Source of the DNA: Diphasiastrum complanatum
Taxonomy: Eukaryota; Streptophyta; Lycopodiopsida; Lycopodiales; Lycopodiaceae
Direction of reading: 5' to 3'
Assembly (NCBI GenBank): GCA_029204225.1
Contig: CM055109.1
Coordinates: 23,526,422 to 23,590,421 of the forward strand
Length of the DNA: 64,000 nt
How positions within the stretch are numbered: the first letter of the stretch is position 1; every line of letters begins with the position of its first letter. A model generated the notes under the pieces. That model ran no database searches. It was not told the DNA's origin and saw only the letters and a program-made list of their open reading frames with translations. Of the stretch, positions 35,379-46,957 are shown piece after piece. A program made the translations under genes and the position numbers.

Positions 35379-36480
35379 CTCCTCCTTAAAATATATGTTC
35401 CTATCAGCATAGATTTCAAAATTAGGCCAAGGTTTGACCTCATCTTCATAAAGACATTCTTGAGTTGAGGCTTGGTGAGAAGATCTGAAGATGAAACATG
35501 CTCCAATGAGATCTCTCTTCCAATGACTTTTTCTCTTACAAAATGATGAGCCACTTCAATATGCTTGTTCCTTGCATGAAAGACTAGATTATTTGCAAGA
35601 GCCTGAGGATAAATGTTATCATTCTTGATAATTGGTAAATCTTCATCTGCATAACACTTAAGCTCCAAAAGTAGCCTTTTGATCCATAAAACCTCCTTTG
35701 TTGTGGTTGTAAGAGATTTGTATTCAGCTTCACAGGATGATAAGGAAATAGTTGCATGCTTCTTTGATAGCCAAGAAACCAAATTTCCTCCAAGAAATAT
35801 AGTGTAAGCACTTGTGGATTTCCTATCCAACCTGTCTCCTACAAAATCTAAATCTGAAAAAGCAATCAAAGTCAGATCTTCTCCTTCATAGTATAGTCCA
35901 TAATCCAAGGTAGAAGATATATACCTCAAGACTCTTTTAGCCAACTTCCAATGATATAACTTTGGATCCTGCATGTGTTGACTTAGCTTATGAACACAAA
36001 AGCTTAGATCAGGCCTAGTCACTGCTAACCAAATAAGTGAGCCAATAAGACTCCTATAAGGAGTGATGTCCTCAAAGGAGTTTTCATCATCTTTAATAGG
36101 AACTTTTACAGTGTGCTCCATAGGTGTATTTATGCCTTTACAGTTCTCCATATGAAATTTCTTGAGCATGGAAAGTGCATATCTACTTTGGCTTATAAAT
36201 GCATGACCTTTCCAAAAATCTATTTCAAGGCCTAGAATATAGTGAACAACTCCTAAGTCCTGCATCTTAAACTCAGTACCAAGTGCATGCTTTGTTTCTT
36301 CAACTAACTTCTCACTGTTTCCACAAAGAATGATATCAGCTACATAGATGACAAGAATAAATACAAAGTTATTTACAAACTTATAATATAGAGAAGGGTC
36401 ATATTCACTTAGACAAAATCCGAGTGATATGAGATAGGAATTGAGCCTTGCATACCAAGACCTTGGTGCCTATTTCAGTC
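35379..36480 (-). pseudogene. Copia reverse transcriptase (palm, thumb) and RNase H, dead copy
   Basis: The minus-strand frame 36265-35324 encodes MQDLGVVHYILGLEI, then SRYALSMLKKFHME, the RPDLSF block and RNase H with SLSSCEAEY and NKHIEVAHHFVREKV. Just upstream (36330-36345) the reverse transcriptase active site reads YVAD where YVDD is required, losing a metal-binding Asp. A TAG near 36472 separates this part from the fingers domain. These enzymes copy element RNA into DNA in cytoplasmic particles; this one cannot. Confidence 0.85.
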
Positions 36481-36877
36481 CATACAGACTTTTGAACAAA
36501 AGACAAACTTTTGATTCATCATCTTCCTTCACAAAACCTGGAGGCTGCTCCATATAAATCTCCTCCTCAAGGTAACCATTGGGAAATGCATTAGAAACAT
36601 CAAACTGGAACATACTCCATTTGTGAAAACATGCAAGAGAGATGAGTATTCGAATTGTTACCATCTTTGCAACTGGTGCAAAGGTATCTTCATAATCAAG
36701 ACCTTTAATCTGAGAGTAGCCTTTAGCACAAATTCTAGCTTTATACTTATTGATAGATCCATCATGATTATACTTGATTCTGAATACCCACTTACATCTG
36801 ATCACATGCATGTTGTTTGGTGGCTCCACAAGGTCCCATGTGTCATTTGACATCAAGGCTTCAAATTCTTGGGTCAT
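36470..36877 (-). pseudogene. Copia reverse transcriptase, fingers/palm start
   Basis: This open frame contains DTWDLVEPP, the CKWVFRIKYNHDGSINKYKAR block, YEDTFAPVAKMVTIRILISLA and QFDVSNAFPNGYLEEEIYM (first catalytic Asp in DVSNAF), ending LYGLK followed by TAG where Gln is usual. Family order and spacing are normal. Confidence 0.88.
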
Positions 36878-37020
36878 TGCTTCAACCCACTACTTGGATT
36901 GAAAAGCTTCTTGGACATCCTTAGGCTCTTCATCTGATATAAAAAGTGCATGATAGGAATTTCACCTTCTACTTGCCTTCCTTCTTCATCATATGTGAGC
37001 CTCCTTGGCTCAGATCTTGC

Positions 37021-37645
37021 TCATGTAGATCTTCTAGGTGTGGTAGCTTGAATCTGCTCCTCCTCAAGCCTCAGTCTCACCTCTTCTTGAATAGCATCAA
37101 GATTGATGATTGATCTTGCATGAGTCTCTTTGATCTGTGCATCATCCAAGTTAAATTTCTGATCTTCATGGAAGACCACATCTTTACTAACAACAATTTT
37201 GTCAGTAGAGGGCAAATAAATCTTGTATGCTTTTTTAGTAGATGCATAGCTTACAAAAATTCCTTTTACTGCACAAGGATCTTCCTTCTTCCTAGTTTCT
37301 AGAGGCACATGCACAAAGCATACGCAGTCAAAAATCCTAAGATGATCTACCTTAGGCTTTTTCTTATACAACATCTCAAATGGTGTCTTTCCTCCTATTG
37401 CAAGATTTGGAAGCCTATTACAAAGATAGTTTGCACATGCAAATGCCTCTCCCCAAAATTCTTTAGGCAGAGAAGCTTCCAGCCTAATGGCTTTTGCACA
37501 TTCACAGAAAGTCCTATTTTTTCTCTCAGCAACTCCATTTTGTTGAGGAGTATATGAACAAGAGAACTCTCTTTGAATACCCTCTCTCTCACAAAAGTCT
37601 TTAAACTTATTGGAAGTGTATTCCCCTCCACTATCACTTCTTAAA
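37021..37645 (-). pseudogene. Copia integrase C-terminal half
   Basis: Starting right after a TAA at 37648, the frame reads RSDSGGEYTSNKFKDFC (second catalytic Asp region), GIQREFSCSYTPQQNGVAER (third catalytic residue region), then the LRIFDCVCFVHVP and GIFVSYA blocks of the C-terminal domain. It ends at a stop at 37021. The TAA replaces a Lys codon just before the RSD motif. Confidence 0.85.
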
Positions 37646-37647
37646 GC

Positions 37648-38838
37648 TTATAACTTGAAAGGAAACTGCTTCTCTACATAAGCTTTAAAAGTAAGAAAAA
37701 CATCACAAACCATGGCTTTTGAAGACAGCATATAGATCCAAGAATGTCTTGTATAATCATCTACAAAAGAGACAAAGCAGTTGGTTCCTCCTTTGCTCTT
37801 AGTTGATGAGAAATGAACATCTGAGTGTACAAGTTCAAATGGTTGCTTTGTCTTGATACTTGATCTAGGAAAAGGCCTTCTGTGTGACTTTGCCAGCACA
37901 CAAGCTTCACAAGGTAGAAGCTCCTTTGACAGTGTCTTTGGTAGACCAACAACTTTTCCTTCTTTGACCATAGATTGCATGGCTTTGAAATTGGGATGAC
38001 CCAATCTCTTGTGCCACAGATCCTCTTGTAGAACCTTGGTCTCATAAGAAATATGTGAAATGTTAGCACTCTCCCTAGAATCTAGTTTGTACAACTTACC
38101 AATTCTAGATCCTCTAGCAATAACTTCATTTTCTCTTGAGATTATACACTTGTCAACTTGAAACTTGACCTCCAATCCACTATCAAACAACTGTCCTACA
38201 CTAATGAGATTCTTAGTCAATCTAGGTACATACAGTACATCATGTAAGCAAAAAGATTTTGATGATGATGCATGTAATGGAATGCTACCTATTCCTTCAA
38301 TCCTACACTCTACATCATTAGCAGTATAGATTGACCTTTTTGCACCTAGATATGGCATGAGATTAGTGAAAGAGTTCCTAGAACTAGACATATGGGAACT
38401 AGCCTCACTATCTATCCACCAAACTTCTTCATTCTTAAAAGAAAAAGATGAAAAAGTAGACATCATTAATGAATCCTCTCTTTCACTCTCTACACCCTCA
38501 CACTCATCCTCATTAGTAAGGTTAGCTTGCTTAGATTGGTTCTTCTTCTTGAAACAGTTTGATGCATAATGTCCTTTCTTTCCATAGAAAAAATGCTTGA
38601 TGTTTGACAGCTTCTTCTTGCCACTGGATGTTGCACCTTGTGAGGACTGATCCTCACCACCTTCTTTGGCTTTGTCCTTCTTGAAGTGTTGTTGTCCTTT
38701 GCCCTTGCCTCTTGACTTGTCTCTGATAAAGAGTGCTTTGTCATCTCCACCATCTTTCAATGAAAGTCTGTTGATCCTCAACATCTTGTTCTCTTGTCTG
38801 CTTTCTTCAACAATGAGAACACCTTGCAGTGTCTCCAA
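37648..38838 (-). pseudogene. Copia gag C-terminus, protease and integrase N-terminus
   Basis: A 396-codon frame. Order: basic gag tail; a zinc knuckle that has lost its first two cysteines (FFYGKKGHYASNC); the protease with VWWIDSEASSHMSSS, where the active-site DSG is DSE; VLYVPRLTKNLISVGQL; the integrase zinc finger LWHKRLGHPN...CEACVLAK; and the first catalytic block HSDVHFSS...FVDDYTRHSWIYML. The in-frame TAA at 37648 cuts the integrase core. Damage to the knuckle and protease would prevent particle assembly. Confidence 0.88.
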
Positions 38839-39240
38839 GGATGGAAGATCCTCTCTGACAGCATAAGTCTACACAATATTGTCATACTCATCTGTATCAC
38901 TAATACTAACTAACTCTCAATGAAGATCCTTAACTCTCATGACATATGATGAAGCACTCTCATCTACTCTCTGATAACTTAGAAATATTTGGTTTTTAAG
39001 TGTAAGCATTCTAGAAGTGTTTTTTATTTCATAGATTGTTTTTAGAGTATCCCAAGCTTCCTTGACAGTGGTGCATGTACTGATCTCTCTTAACACTTCA
39101 TTGATAACATTCATTTTTATAAAATGAAGGGCAATTCTGGTTCTTTTGTGGATTGCTGCAACTTCATTAGGTGTAAGATGTTAATCTCTCACTGTGCTCT
39201 AAGAAATGTGAACCAGATGAAGACATCTTCTGGGTGAGAA
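38839..39240 (-). pseudogene. Copia gag, interrupted
   Basis: The frame 39114-38917 contains TTVKEAWDTLKTIYEIKN, RMLTLKNQIFLSYQRVDES and SSYVMRVKDL, the core of the Copia gag (UBN2) domain. A stop follows at 38914 and another near 38868. The N-terminal gag block with its usual WK motif is not recognisable between 39240 and the primer-binding site, so gag is 5'-damaged. Confidence 0.75.
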
Positions 39241-39987
39241 ATTCTAGTAATGATAAAAAATGGAGTTGAAAGGATGTTGCTTGCTATCTCAATCTAGGAT
39301 CTAACACAGATGTTGATCCACCCTATGAAATCTAGCAATAGATGTGAGAACAAATTCTCAATACAGAAAATCAATCTATCTTGAATTTGGATCTTGCTTC
39401 AGTCACAAAAGAAGAAGCACATGCAAGCAAGAAGCCTATCTTTCCCACGAGTTTCAATGTACTGATAAACTATCTAGGCACTTACTTTCAACTCAAACAC
39501 AGTAATATGTGTGAAATGAAAAGTCTAAGACCTCAGAATACTCACCTCTACCCAATTCTACTTGATTGACAATGAAAATTGATGAAAATGGTGAAAAAGA
39601 CAGATGTGTGCTCACTTTGGCATATCCACAAGTTGAGTACCCTCTCAAAGTCTCTAATTGCCTAAAACTCTTCTAAAAACAAATCAAATTGATTTAGAAA
39701 CAAGAGCAACACATTCTACTCTCCAATACCTATCCAACAAGCTATAGAACATCAAATTTGGATCATTCCTTAAGAAGTAGCACTCATTAATGAGGGCTGA
39801 TTTCACACGTGTGAGCTCTCTGTCGGTACAAAGCTCCGCTAGACCATATCAATCATGATTTGATCCACTTATGATCCACAGATTGCTTGTTTCTCAGCGA
39901 GTTTGAATCCTTCTCCAAAATCCGAATTCCTGCAAGCAAAAACATTGGTGATCTGATGTATACACCCTCACCTCTTCAAAGCATGAA

Positions 39988-39999
39988 TCTCTGACACCA
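39988..39999 (-). other. primer-binding site of the complete Copia element
   Basis: TGGTGTCAGAGA on the minus strand, directly next to the 5' LTR. It differs from the common plant initiator-tRNA-Met site TGGTATCAGAGC at two positions. Confidence 0.75.
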
Positions 40000-40729
40000 T
40001 GTGAAGTTTTTAGCACGTGTGGACTTCACCACACAGCCTACAGGAACTTACTGAGGTGTTGTGATTGCACAAGATTGATCAAAGAATAGTATGCTTGAAA
40101 AATCTAAGGCAAAAGCACAATGGCATAGATTTGATGAAAAACTCTAACTCTTCACTATGAGAAATGAATGTCAGAAATAATTCTAAGTGTTCAGTATGGG
40201 AAAAAAAAGGCTGCTCTTGGGTAGAGAGAGAAAATCATACATAGAAAGCTCGGGTAGAGAGAGAATGAGTTTAAAACACTGAAATCTCAATATTCACAAT
40301 ATGGCAAAACATGCCCAGCATTCCCTATATGAGAGAGACTCGAATTCCTATAGTGAAGTTGCATGGAAAGTCCACTTAACTGAACTAATTCACCTACCAG
40401 AGATCCACATGTGTAACTGCATGCATGGATGTTGCATGTACTGCATGTCAACTCATAAAATTGCCTAGACATGTGTAGATCACAGAAACTACTTTGCATG
40501 TTGCATGCACTGATTGCATGTGGCTTGCATGCATACAGTAAGACTTTGCATGCTATCTAAACATCTGCATTCATCATAATTGAACCTATCTAGCTCAAAT
40601 CCGAGTTACACTAGAAGGATATGTGCTCAATTCACACTCCTTATATGTACAACATGAAATCTAGTGGAAATCATCATGGACATGACCCCAAACTCGAGAT
40701 AGAAAGATAATATTTCAATAATCTTCACA
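40000..40729 (-). repeat. 5' LTR of the complete Copia element
   Basis: 730 bases, TGTGAAG...CTTCACA. It would carry the promoter for the minus-strand transcript. Confidence 0.9.
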
Positions 40730-40734
40730 GATAA
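40730..40734. repeat. 5-bp target-site duplication GATAA, right copy
   Basis: GATAA immediately after the CA end of the right LTR; identical to 34645-34649. Confidence 0.85.
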
Positions 40735-41515
40735 CATCCCGGCTAGTGAATATCTTCGACTCGATGGGACCGAACAACTTGTAGGCTTGATCTAAAGTAG
40801 TGTAGTTGATGAAAATACATTTGATACTCTGGAAGTCGAGCTTCTTCCTGAGATCGTGAAGAGTCTGCACATAAGCAGTACATCCAAAAACTCGTAAGTT
40901 TGATAAAGAAGGTTTGGTACCTGTCCAAACTTCAAATGGTATTTTGTCTGAGAGACCTTTAGTAGGACATCTGTTCTGAATATAGGTTGTTGTTGAAACA
41001 ACTTCAGCCTAGAAAGACTTCGTAAGTGTCGCATGTGATAACATGTACTTTGTCGATTCGACTAAGCTTCTGTTCTTTCTCTCAGCAAGACCATTTGACT
41101 GAGGCGAATAGGAGGTAATGTCTTGTTGCTCAATGTTGTTGTTAAGGCAGTACTCCTTGAATTCAGTGGAGATATATTCTTCCCTGTTATTTGACCTCGG
41201 TGCTTTGATTCATTTGCCAGTTTGATTTTCTGCATGCTCTTTGAATTGTCTGAACTTGATAAAAGCCTCTGATTTCTATTTAATGAAATAAACAATTGTT
41301 CTTTTGGAGAACTCGTCAATAAAGGTAATAAAATACTTTGCATCTAACAATGAAGGAGTTTGCACAGGTCCACATATATCTGTATGAACAACATCTAACA
41401 GACCTTTTGCTGCATGCCTATGACTTGATCTATAAGAAATCCTAGTCTACTTTCCAAGGATGTAGCTATGGCAGACAGAGAGATCGACTTTACCAGAAGG
41501 ATAGTCGAGATCAAA
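40730..41515 (-). mobile_element. older Copia element, part 1: pre-integrase and integrase
   Basis: Reading the minus strand with a few frame changes: a pre-integrase end (SGKVDLSVCHSYILGK), LLDVVHTDICGPVQTPS, YFITFIDEFSKRTIVYF, EFKEYCLNNNIEQQ, TSYSPQSNGLAERKNRSLVE, ATLTKSF, then the LRVFGCTAYV and AYKLFGPIESKIFTSRDV blocks. The frame ends where the younger Copia element has inserted and resumes at 34649. Several stops are present (for example in the KRTIVYFIK region). Same orientation as the inserted element, but a different sequence family. Confidence 0.8.
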
Positions 41516-41519
41516 GACG

Positions 41520-41640
41520 ACTGCATTTTTGCACGTTATTCTTGACAGGCGAAAAAGACAACACTGCATTTTGACATGCAATTTCTGATAGGCAAAAAAG
41601 ATGACTCTGCATTTTTTACATGTAATTCCTGACAGCAACA
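41520..41640. repeat. degenerate tandem repeat, about 53-55 bp unit
   Basis: Three imperfect units share TGCATTTTnnnACaTG(C/T)AATTnCTGAcaGGC(A/G)AAAAAGA. The same TTTTTCGCCTGT and CACGTGTAAAAACA motifs occur inverted in the Copia LTR at 62030-62110, so the segment probably derives from a related LTR. Confidence 0.5.
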
Positions 41641-41924
41641 CTAACGGGTTTGTAGAGAGAGAAAATACGACATTGTTGTCAAACTCCATGTATTTCTACA
41701 GACTGTGTAAAAACACTTGTAATTTTGCAGACTGTTTAAAGACACGAGAAAATTTGCAGAACTGGATAAACAGTTGGGTGAAGACTAGAAACCGATTACT
41801 CAATTAGTAGGAAGGGAATAATCCAACATGTGCGAGCAGCCATAGACTAAAGCGGAAGTACGAAGTGAGGACTGCCGTGTGATGCACCTACACAACCAGC
41901 TATCACATTTCTCGCAAAAAGTCG
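41640..41924. other. junction region, nothing recognised
   Basis: Short repeats of TTTGCAGACTG occur at 41700-41760. No gene. Confidence 0.35.
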
Positions 41925-42704
41925 ACATTGTCACTTTTTTTTATGACAATTTCACTTTCATTTTTGCAGAGTGACAGTTATGTTCATTTATGCAGATAGA
42001 CTGTTTATGGCCAAATGTCACCACTTATCAGCAAGTAACTTCTGAGAAGAACTGGATAAATGCCAACATACTCCAGCCAACTGGCAGCCACATTTGACGA
42101 CCTAATTGCTTAGTATAAATAGTTGTTCATATTCCTACATCAACATGATCAAAACTATCAGATCAAGTATTGAATAGTTAGCTCTCTCTCAAGCTTGTGA
42201 GCTTGAACACTCTTGAGCATTCTAGCTCAGTTCTTTAGAGTTGATTAGATATTGCTATTGCGCCTACTGTTTATCAATAGTTGCGCTTAATTCAGACATA
42301 TAGTTTAGTCGTTCAGAAATAGCTTAGAGTACACGGCTTCAATCCGCAAACTTGTTGTACTCATTTACTTCTGTTTCATTTCATACTGAATCAATACTAT
42401 CTTTTATTGCATTCAGGTTTGTCTCAGAATATATGCGTTTCTGTAATTCTTTGCGATAGATTATTTTTCTGATAATTCAATGCTTAAATGTTTGGCTATG
42501 TAATCATAGTACTGATGATTTCAAAGTTAGTTACTATAAGATCGAATGTGATTTTTATCAATATTGTTTTGTTTGAAATTGATAGGCGTAGTCATGTATG
42601 AAGAAAGAGGAAGATAGTTTATTCCGCTACACACAATAAGTTTTCTTTCTTGTCATTCGAATTTGATTCTTTTAGACCTATCTTTTACACACCTCTTTCC
42701 AACA
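41925..42704 (+). repeat. Gypsy LTR, copy 1 (related to 59500-60344)
   Basis: About 780 bases match 59500-60344 through TTAGTATAA(A/G)TAGTTGTTCATATTCCTACATCAA (TATA-box-like, likely promoter), TGAGCTTGAACACTCTTGA, and a shared end CACACCTCTTTCCAACA. At the other copy the segment follows a chromodomain-bearing pol, so it is the LTR of that Gypsy family. Whether 41925-42704 is a solo LTR or an element end is unclear; no pol is attached here. Confidence 0.65.
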
Positions 42705-44400
42705 TCTAGAACAAGGCGTGAGTTGATTCAATATTTTATAGGAACAATGAGAAATTAGTAGTCGTAAAATGAAGGCCCGCGTCGATACGATGTTCCAAGA
42801 GAAAGCTAGAGAACAAAATGATAAAGGAATTATGAGAAAAAAAAAAGATCACAGAATCTCAGTAAGTCTGGTGGTGCCCATTTTTATAGCTCTTTCCTAT
42901 TAATCACAACCATACATTTGTCAATACATCAATTGAATCTAGGGCCTATATTTATCAACCAATCAAAGAGATACAACATTGTACGTATGTCGCAATACCA
43001 TAAAAAATCTGCATTAGCCTGTCTAAATCATCATTAGCTTGGACCCACCAATATTTATTACCAATATCATTAGCATTTATGGTCGTTGTAATCTGTGCAT
43101 CGGGATAAAAAAACGTTCACAAGGGTAATAACTACGGACACTCATCCTATTTAAGCACAAACAAGATAACAAAATTTTTCTGCGACAATGGTTCATTCAG
43201 GACAGATTCAAAAGGCCGATCATTCAAAACATCTTCAAAGAGCAGATATCAATTCAGCGCACGAGGCTGACTGCACTAGGAGGCGCTCCAACAAGGACGC
43301 ACGTTGAACTGATATTGCACGACATTATGAATATTCAAAGCTTGTTTCTTTAGATTCTTCATACAGACCAATCTACGAAGACTCTACCGAAGCAAGCTTT
43401 GAACATTCATAGTGGCGTCCACACGTGAATAACTTCACTGGGGAACACTTCAACTAGGGCACACTTTGATGTGATATTCTGGTATGGCCAGTCTGATATC
43501 GGTTCAGTGCGCCCGATAGAAGAACGATCATTTTTCATTTGGATGGCACGCATCGATTTTTTATTGGAGCGAAAAAAAGGATGTCTAAATAATGTAAGGA
43601 TTACTTTATCTTTCAAGCTCTTCAGGCATCAAGGAAAGAGTCAGAACTGATAGCAACTAGCAATTAGATTCAGTAAGCAGAGTCACATTAGCTAAAGATT
43701 TCTCTTAATCAAACACAGAGAATTAGTCTTTATCGCAGAAAGCAAGCAAAACAGAGCCTCAAACAATCTCGTTATCTGGACACATAGCTCATTCAGAAAT
43801 GAAAGAAGGTCTGCTAAGAAATGATGCTTAACAGCTTCGGCTAATAGCCTGCACACATTAGTCAGAATTGTTACTTGCTGGTGTCGCCTGAAAATCCATG
43901 TTAGAGTAACTGAAATTAAATGTAATATAAGAAATGTGTGTGATGCAAACAGAACAGTATCACAATCATCCACAAATCATACAGACTGTGTTCGCACATA
44001 TGATAAGAAGTAATTCTGTGAAAGATAGCAGAAAGAAAAAAATGGTCAAGCTATAGGAACTTGCTCTCCTCTCTATTGATACTCAGCTCTGCGTAGGCGT
44101 CAGTACAATTGCACGAAGTGTTGACCTTATAGGAACGATCACCGGCCTCAATGTCGTTTACGAACCGTTAAATGTTGGTTCTGGACTTCTATTGCGTCTC
44201 TTTAGAACATCGCAACTTCTACTTAAAATATGAATTTACAAAGTGCAAAATAGGCCTTTACATGTATTTAGGCACTATAGCACATTTTATGTACATAGAA
44301 ATTAAAAAAAGTTACAATATATGACATAACTCAGATAATGTGAAATCATAAGTCTCCACATATCCCCTTCCTCGATTGTGCAGCGGCTCACCAACAATCT
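42705..44400. other. gene-free stretch
   Basis: No supportable gene or element end. Short frames (for example 43973-43692 minus) show no similarity. Confidence 0.4.
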
Positions 44401-44403
44401 GAT

Positions 44404-45648
44404 TTACATCCTTCTTTGTCTTTTTCGGCTAGCTAGCTTGCTGTGGAAAATTGCCTTGGCTCGGGCTTCATTCTCTTCGTTTTCCTGCTCCAATGTCAGC
44501 CCTTTTGTTGCCAAGAAATAGTTATTCTTCTGGTTATAGTCTTCTTGAAATGATAAATTTGGATAACCACCCATGATTGTCGATTGGTGCAAGGGGGTTA
44601 TCAATTAGTGTATTATTTACAAGATGTGTGTACCAACTATCCTCGGTCAAGATTTCAGACATCTCGACAGAAGGGACAGTTAGTGAAAGTGCAGCATATG
44701 TATAGCCGGAAAATTTTGCTTTAGTATACAGTTGTTGAACAGATAGGAGGGCATAAGAAATGAGCGAAGCAATATTTACATGGTTGTACGTGTAGTATGG
44801 TCTAGTTATTGGGTTAGTGGAGCGAAGTATATTATTTGTTTTTACTTCCTCCAAATAACGAGAGTAGTTAGCTTCCCAATCTGTGTAGATTTCCCACAAA
44901 TCAGGGAATAGTAATTGGTGAGTAACTCGAGAAGAAACAAATTTAGAGTTGGTAACAACTTCTTTCACATCAAAAATGTTAATTGATTCTAACTTATTTA
45001 GGTACTCATCCAATACTGGAAAAATATTATTCTCAAATGTCCTTAGGTATTCTAAGATGTATATATACAAGGATCCTGCGATCACATGAATATAGTTAGT
45101 TTGCACATTGAACTTGTTCTGAACAATGGCAAGGGCGAGGATTCCTTTTTTATGTACAGTTAGTCTAGACCATAAAGTATTTATGTTAGAAAAGGTCCAA
45201 GGGTTTTCCCATTCTTCCTTTGTGTAACCAAAAAGTTTAGGTAAAAAAAGGTAATCCATCCTCCATTGGAGTTCTGGACAACAAAAAGGTGGAATAAAAA
45301 ATGTTAGTTCCTGATGAAATGTCTGAAATTCTGACCTTAGTAGTGAGTAGACAATCTTGTTTTTCTTTGTAACTACTGCACTTGGTAACGCCTGGGCTTG
45401 GTATGGAATGACGCTTAACGCCCCAGATTGGTCTTCAGCAGCTTGTGCCTCTGCAGCCTCCATGATTTCAGTCTGTGTTTCTTGATTTTTCTGGACTTGG
45501 CTGCAGGTAATATCTGTTCTGACATTACTGATGCTGGCTCATCTGTTTGTGTCTCCTGATCTTGTCCTTGTCCAGACTTAGCTTTGGCTTTTTTCCTCTT
45601 TTGGTTTTTGCGTGCATTTTTTGAAGCAGAGACAGAGATATTTCTCAA
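44404..45648 (-). pseudogene. possible integrated viral coat-protein-like coding region, two frameshifts
   Basis: Three overlapping minus-strand frames form one reading of about 410 residues: 45648 (ATG) to about 45480, the long frame 45463-44534, and 44604-44404. The start is Lys/Arg-rich (KNARKNQKRKKAKAK), then an acidic/Gln stretch, then a long region rich in aromatics (PELQWRMDYLF, SLYIYILEYLRTFENN, ITRPYYTYNHVNIASL), ending in a basic tail with a stop. A basic N-terminus before an aromatic, helical core is reminiscent of the coat proteins of partitivirus-like dsRNA viruses, known to be integrated in some plant genomes, but I cannot confirm this by reading. A retroelement gag or an unrelated host gene are alternatives. 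Two frameshifts (near 45480 and 44590) show decay. No replicase or integrase lies beside it. Confidence 0.4.
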
Positions 45649-45649
45649 A

Positions 45650-46560
45650 AAAAGTCATTTGAACTAGTGCACCACTGGGTTTTTATGAGAATAATATTTA
45701 CAACTAGAATTTAGAATGTGTTGGCAAATGTTGTCATTCAATAAGCAAACAAATTTTGTAGATAGTCAAATTTTTGGTTATACTTGTATGGAATTTGATA
45801 ATTTATATGGTAAAAGTTTGTCTTTCTTTAATCCTTTGAAACATATATAACATTCAACATGATTTTCACATGCCTGATAATTGTCATATTTGACCAATTC
45901 GTGTAATATGTATAAAAAAACTAACAAGCTCATGAAGGCACAAATGCAAATGCCTATAAATGCTAAATATGCTAGTGCATCATGCAAATATTTGAAGTTC
46001 TCATTCAAGAGTCATAAATAGATAGGCACCTATTAAGAAGTACAACTACATGTCTACATGGTTGTTCACTAAAGGTTGAACTTATATACCAAGTTACGTA
46101 AATCATGATTCATTGTCGACACCTTGTGATGGCATGTTCTTTAAGAAAAAATAGTGCCTTGTTTAGGGGATTTGACTTAGTGTATTTTAAAAACTTAAAT
46201 GAATTTAGAGCTCAAGTCACCATAGTTTTATGTTTTAAGAATAATGCAAATGCATAATACCAAGATAGTCGAGATAAAAATTTTACTTGTTAGAACCATG
46301 TTTTTAATTTGGGCAAAAATTACTCCGTAGTATGAATCTTGGATGACACTCATGTATATACTAATTATTTCATCATGGCTTGGTACCTATGGACCATTAC
46401 TGTCTTGTAAAAAACAAACATGTCTTTGAATATGTCATGTGCTCAATAGACTTATTTCGTCCTTTTTCTTTTGAACATCTAGGGAAGTATTAAAATTCTT
46501 TGTAAAATGAGAATATGAGATTTATATGTCTCTTTTGTTGTTCTTTATGAGTTAATCGCT
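45650..46560. other. gene-free stretch, outer flank of the foldback element
   Basis: Only a short minus-strand frame (46008-45778) with a hydrophobic segment; no family. Matches to the right arm of the foldback fade out around 46310-46570. Confidence 0.4.
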
Positions 46561-46569
46561 TAAACTTTT

Positions 46570-46957
46570 AAATTGCATGTTGATATATAAATTTTAAAGA
46601 TCATCAATAGCCTCCCATGATATTGTTTAAATGTTTTTTAATATGTTATGTTGAAATAATGATTTGTTGCATATTAAATAATTTTGGCCTCCCCAACTAG
46701 TGTTCCCTACTTTTCTTATTTGAGAACATCAATTTGATTGGCTTATGTGTTGCCCTTTGGCACTAACCGATGTATGTATTCGTTAGCGAAAGTAAGGAAA
46801 TTTGCAAAAGCAAACACTTGACATTTAGTGAACTACAACATTATCTCTTACCTTTTTTATTGGACTTCAAATATAATTATGTGTTTATCTTTGAAACTTT
46901 GTCAAACTCTTTTTCTTTGATGTTTGTAAAATGAAAAAGTGATATTAAACATTTGTA
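46570..46957. repeat. foldback element, left arm, outer part
   Basis: Inverted match to about 54490-54870. Examples: TCTCTTACCTTTTTTATTGGACTTC (46853) pairs with the segment at 54613-54643; ATTTTGGCCTCCCCAACTAG (46681) pairs with 54750-54775; AAGATCATCAATAG (46597) with 54845-54858. The arm is cut at 46957 by the LINE and resumes at 53622. Confidence 0.65.
46947..46957. repeat. LINE target-site duplication, left copy (AAACATTTGTA)
   Basis: Eleven bases identical to 53611-53621; the match extends imperfectly to (A)TTTC. The LINE 3' end lies immediately to its right. Confidence 0.7.

Larger units (their letters stand above)
34650..40729 (-). mobile_element. complete Copia LTR retrotransposon, 6,080 bp, coding on the minus strand
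   Basis: Two LTRs (34650-35378 and 40000-40729, TG...CA, about 95% identical by eye) flank gag-pol on the minus strand, with GATAA target duplications at both outer ends. The primer-binding site at 39999-39988 reads TGGTGTCAGAGA, 10 of 12 with the usual initiator-tRNA-Met site. The polypurine tract AAGGAGGAG lies at 35379-35387. The order protease, integrase, reverse transcriptase, RNase H is that of Copia. The coding region is disrupted by stops and active-site changes, so the copy is structurally complete but cannot move by itself. It sits in an older Copia element of the same orientation. Confidence 0.92.
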
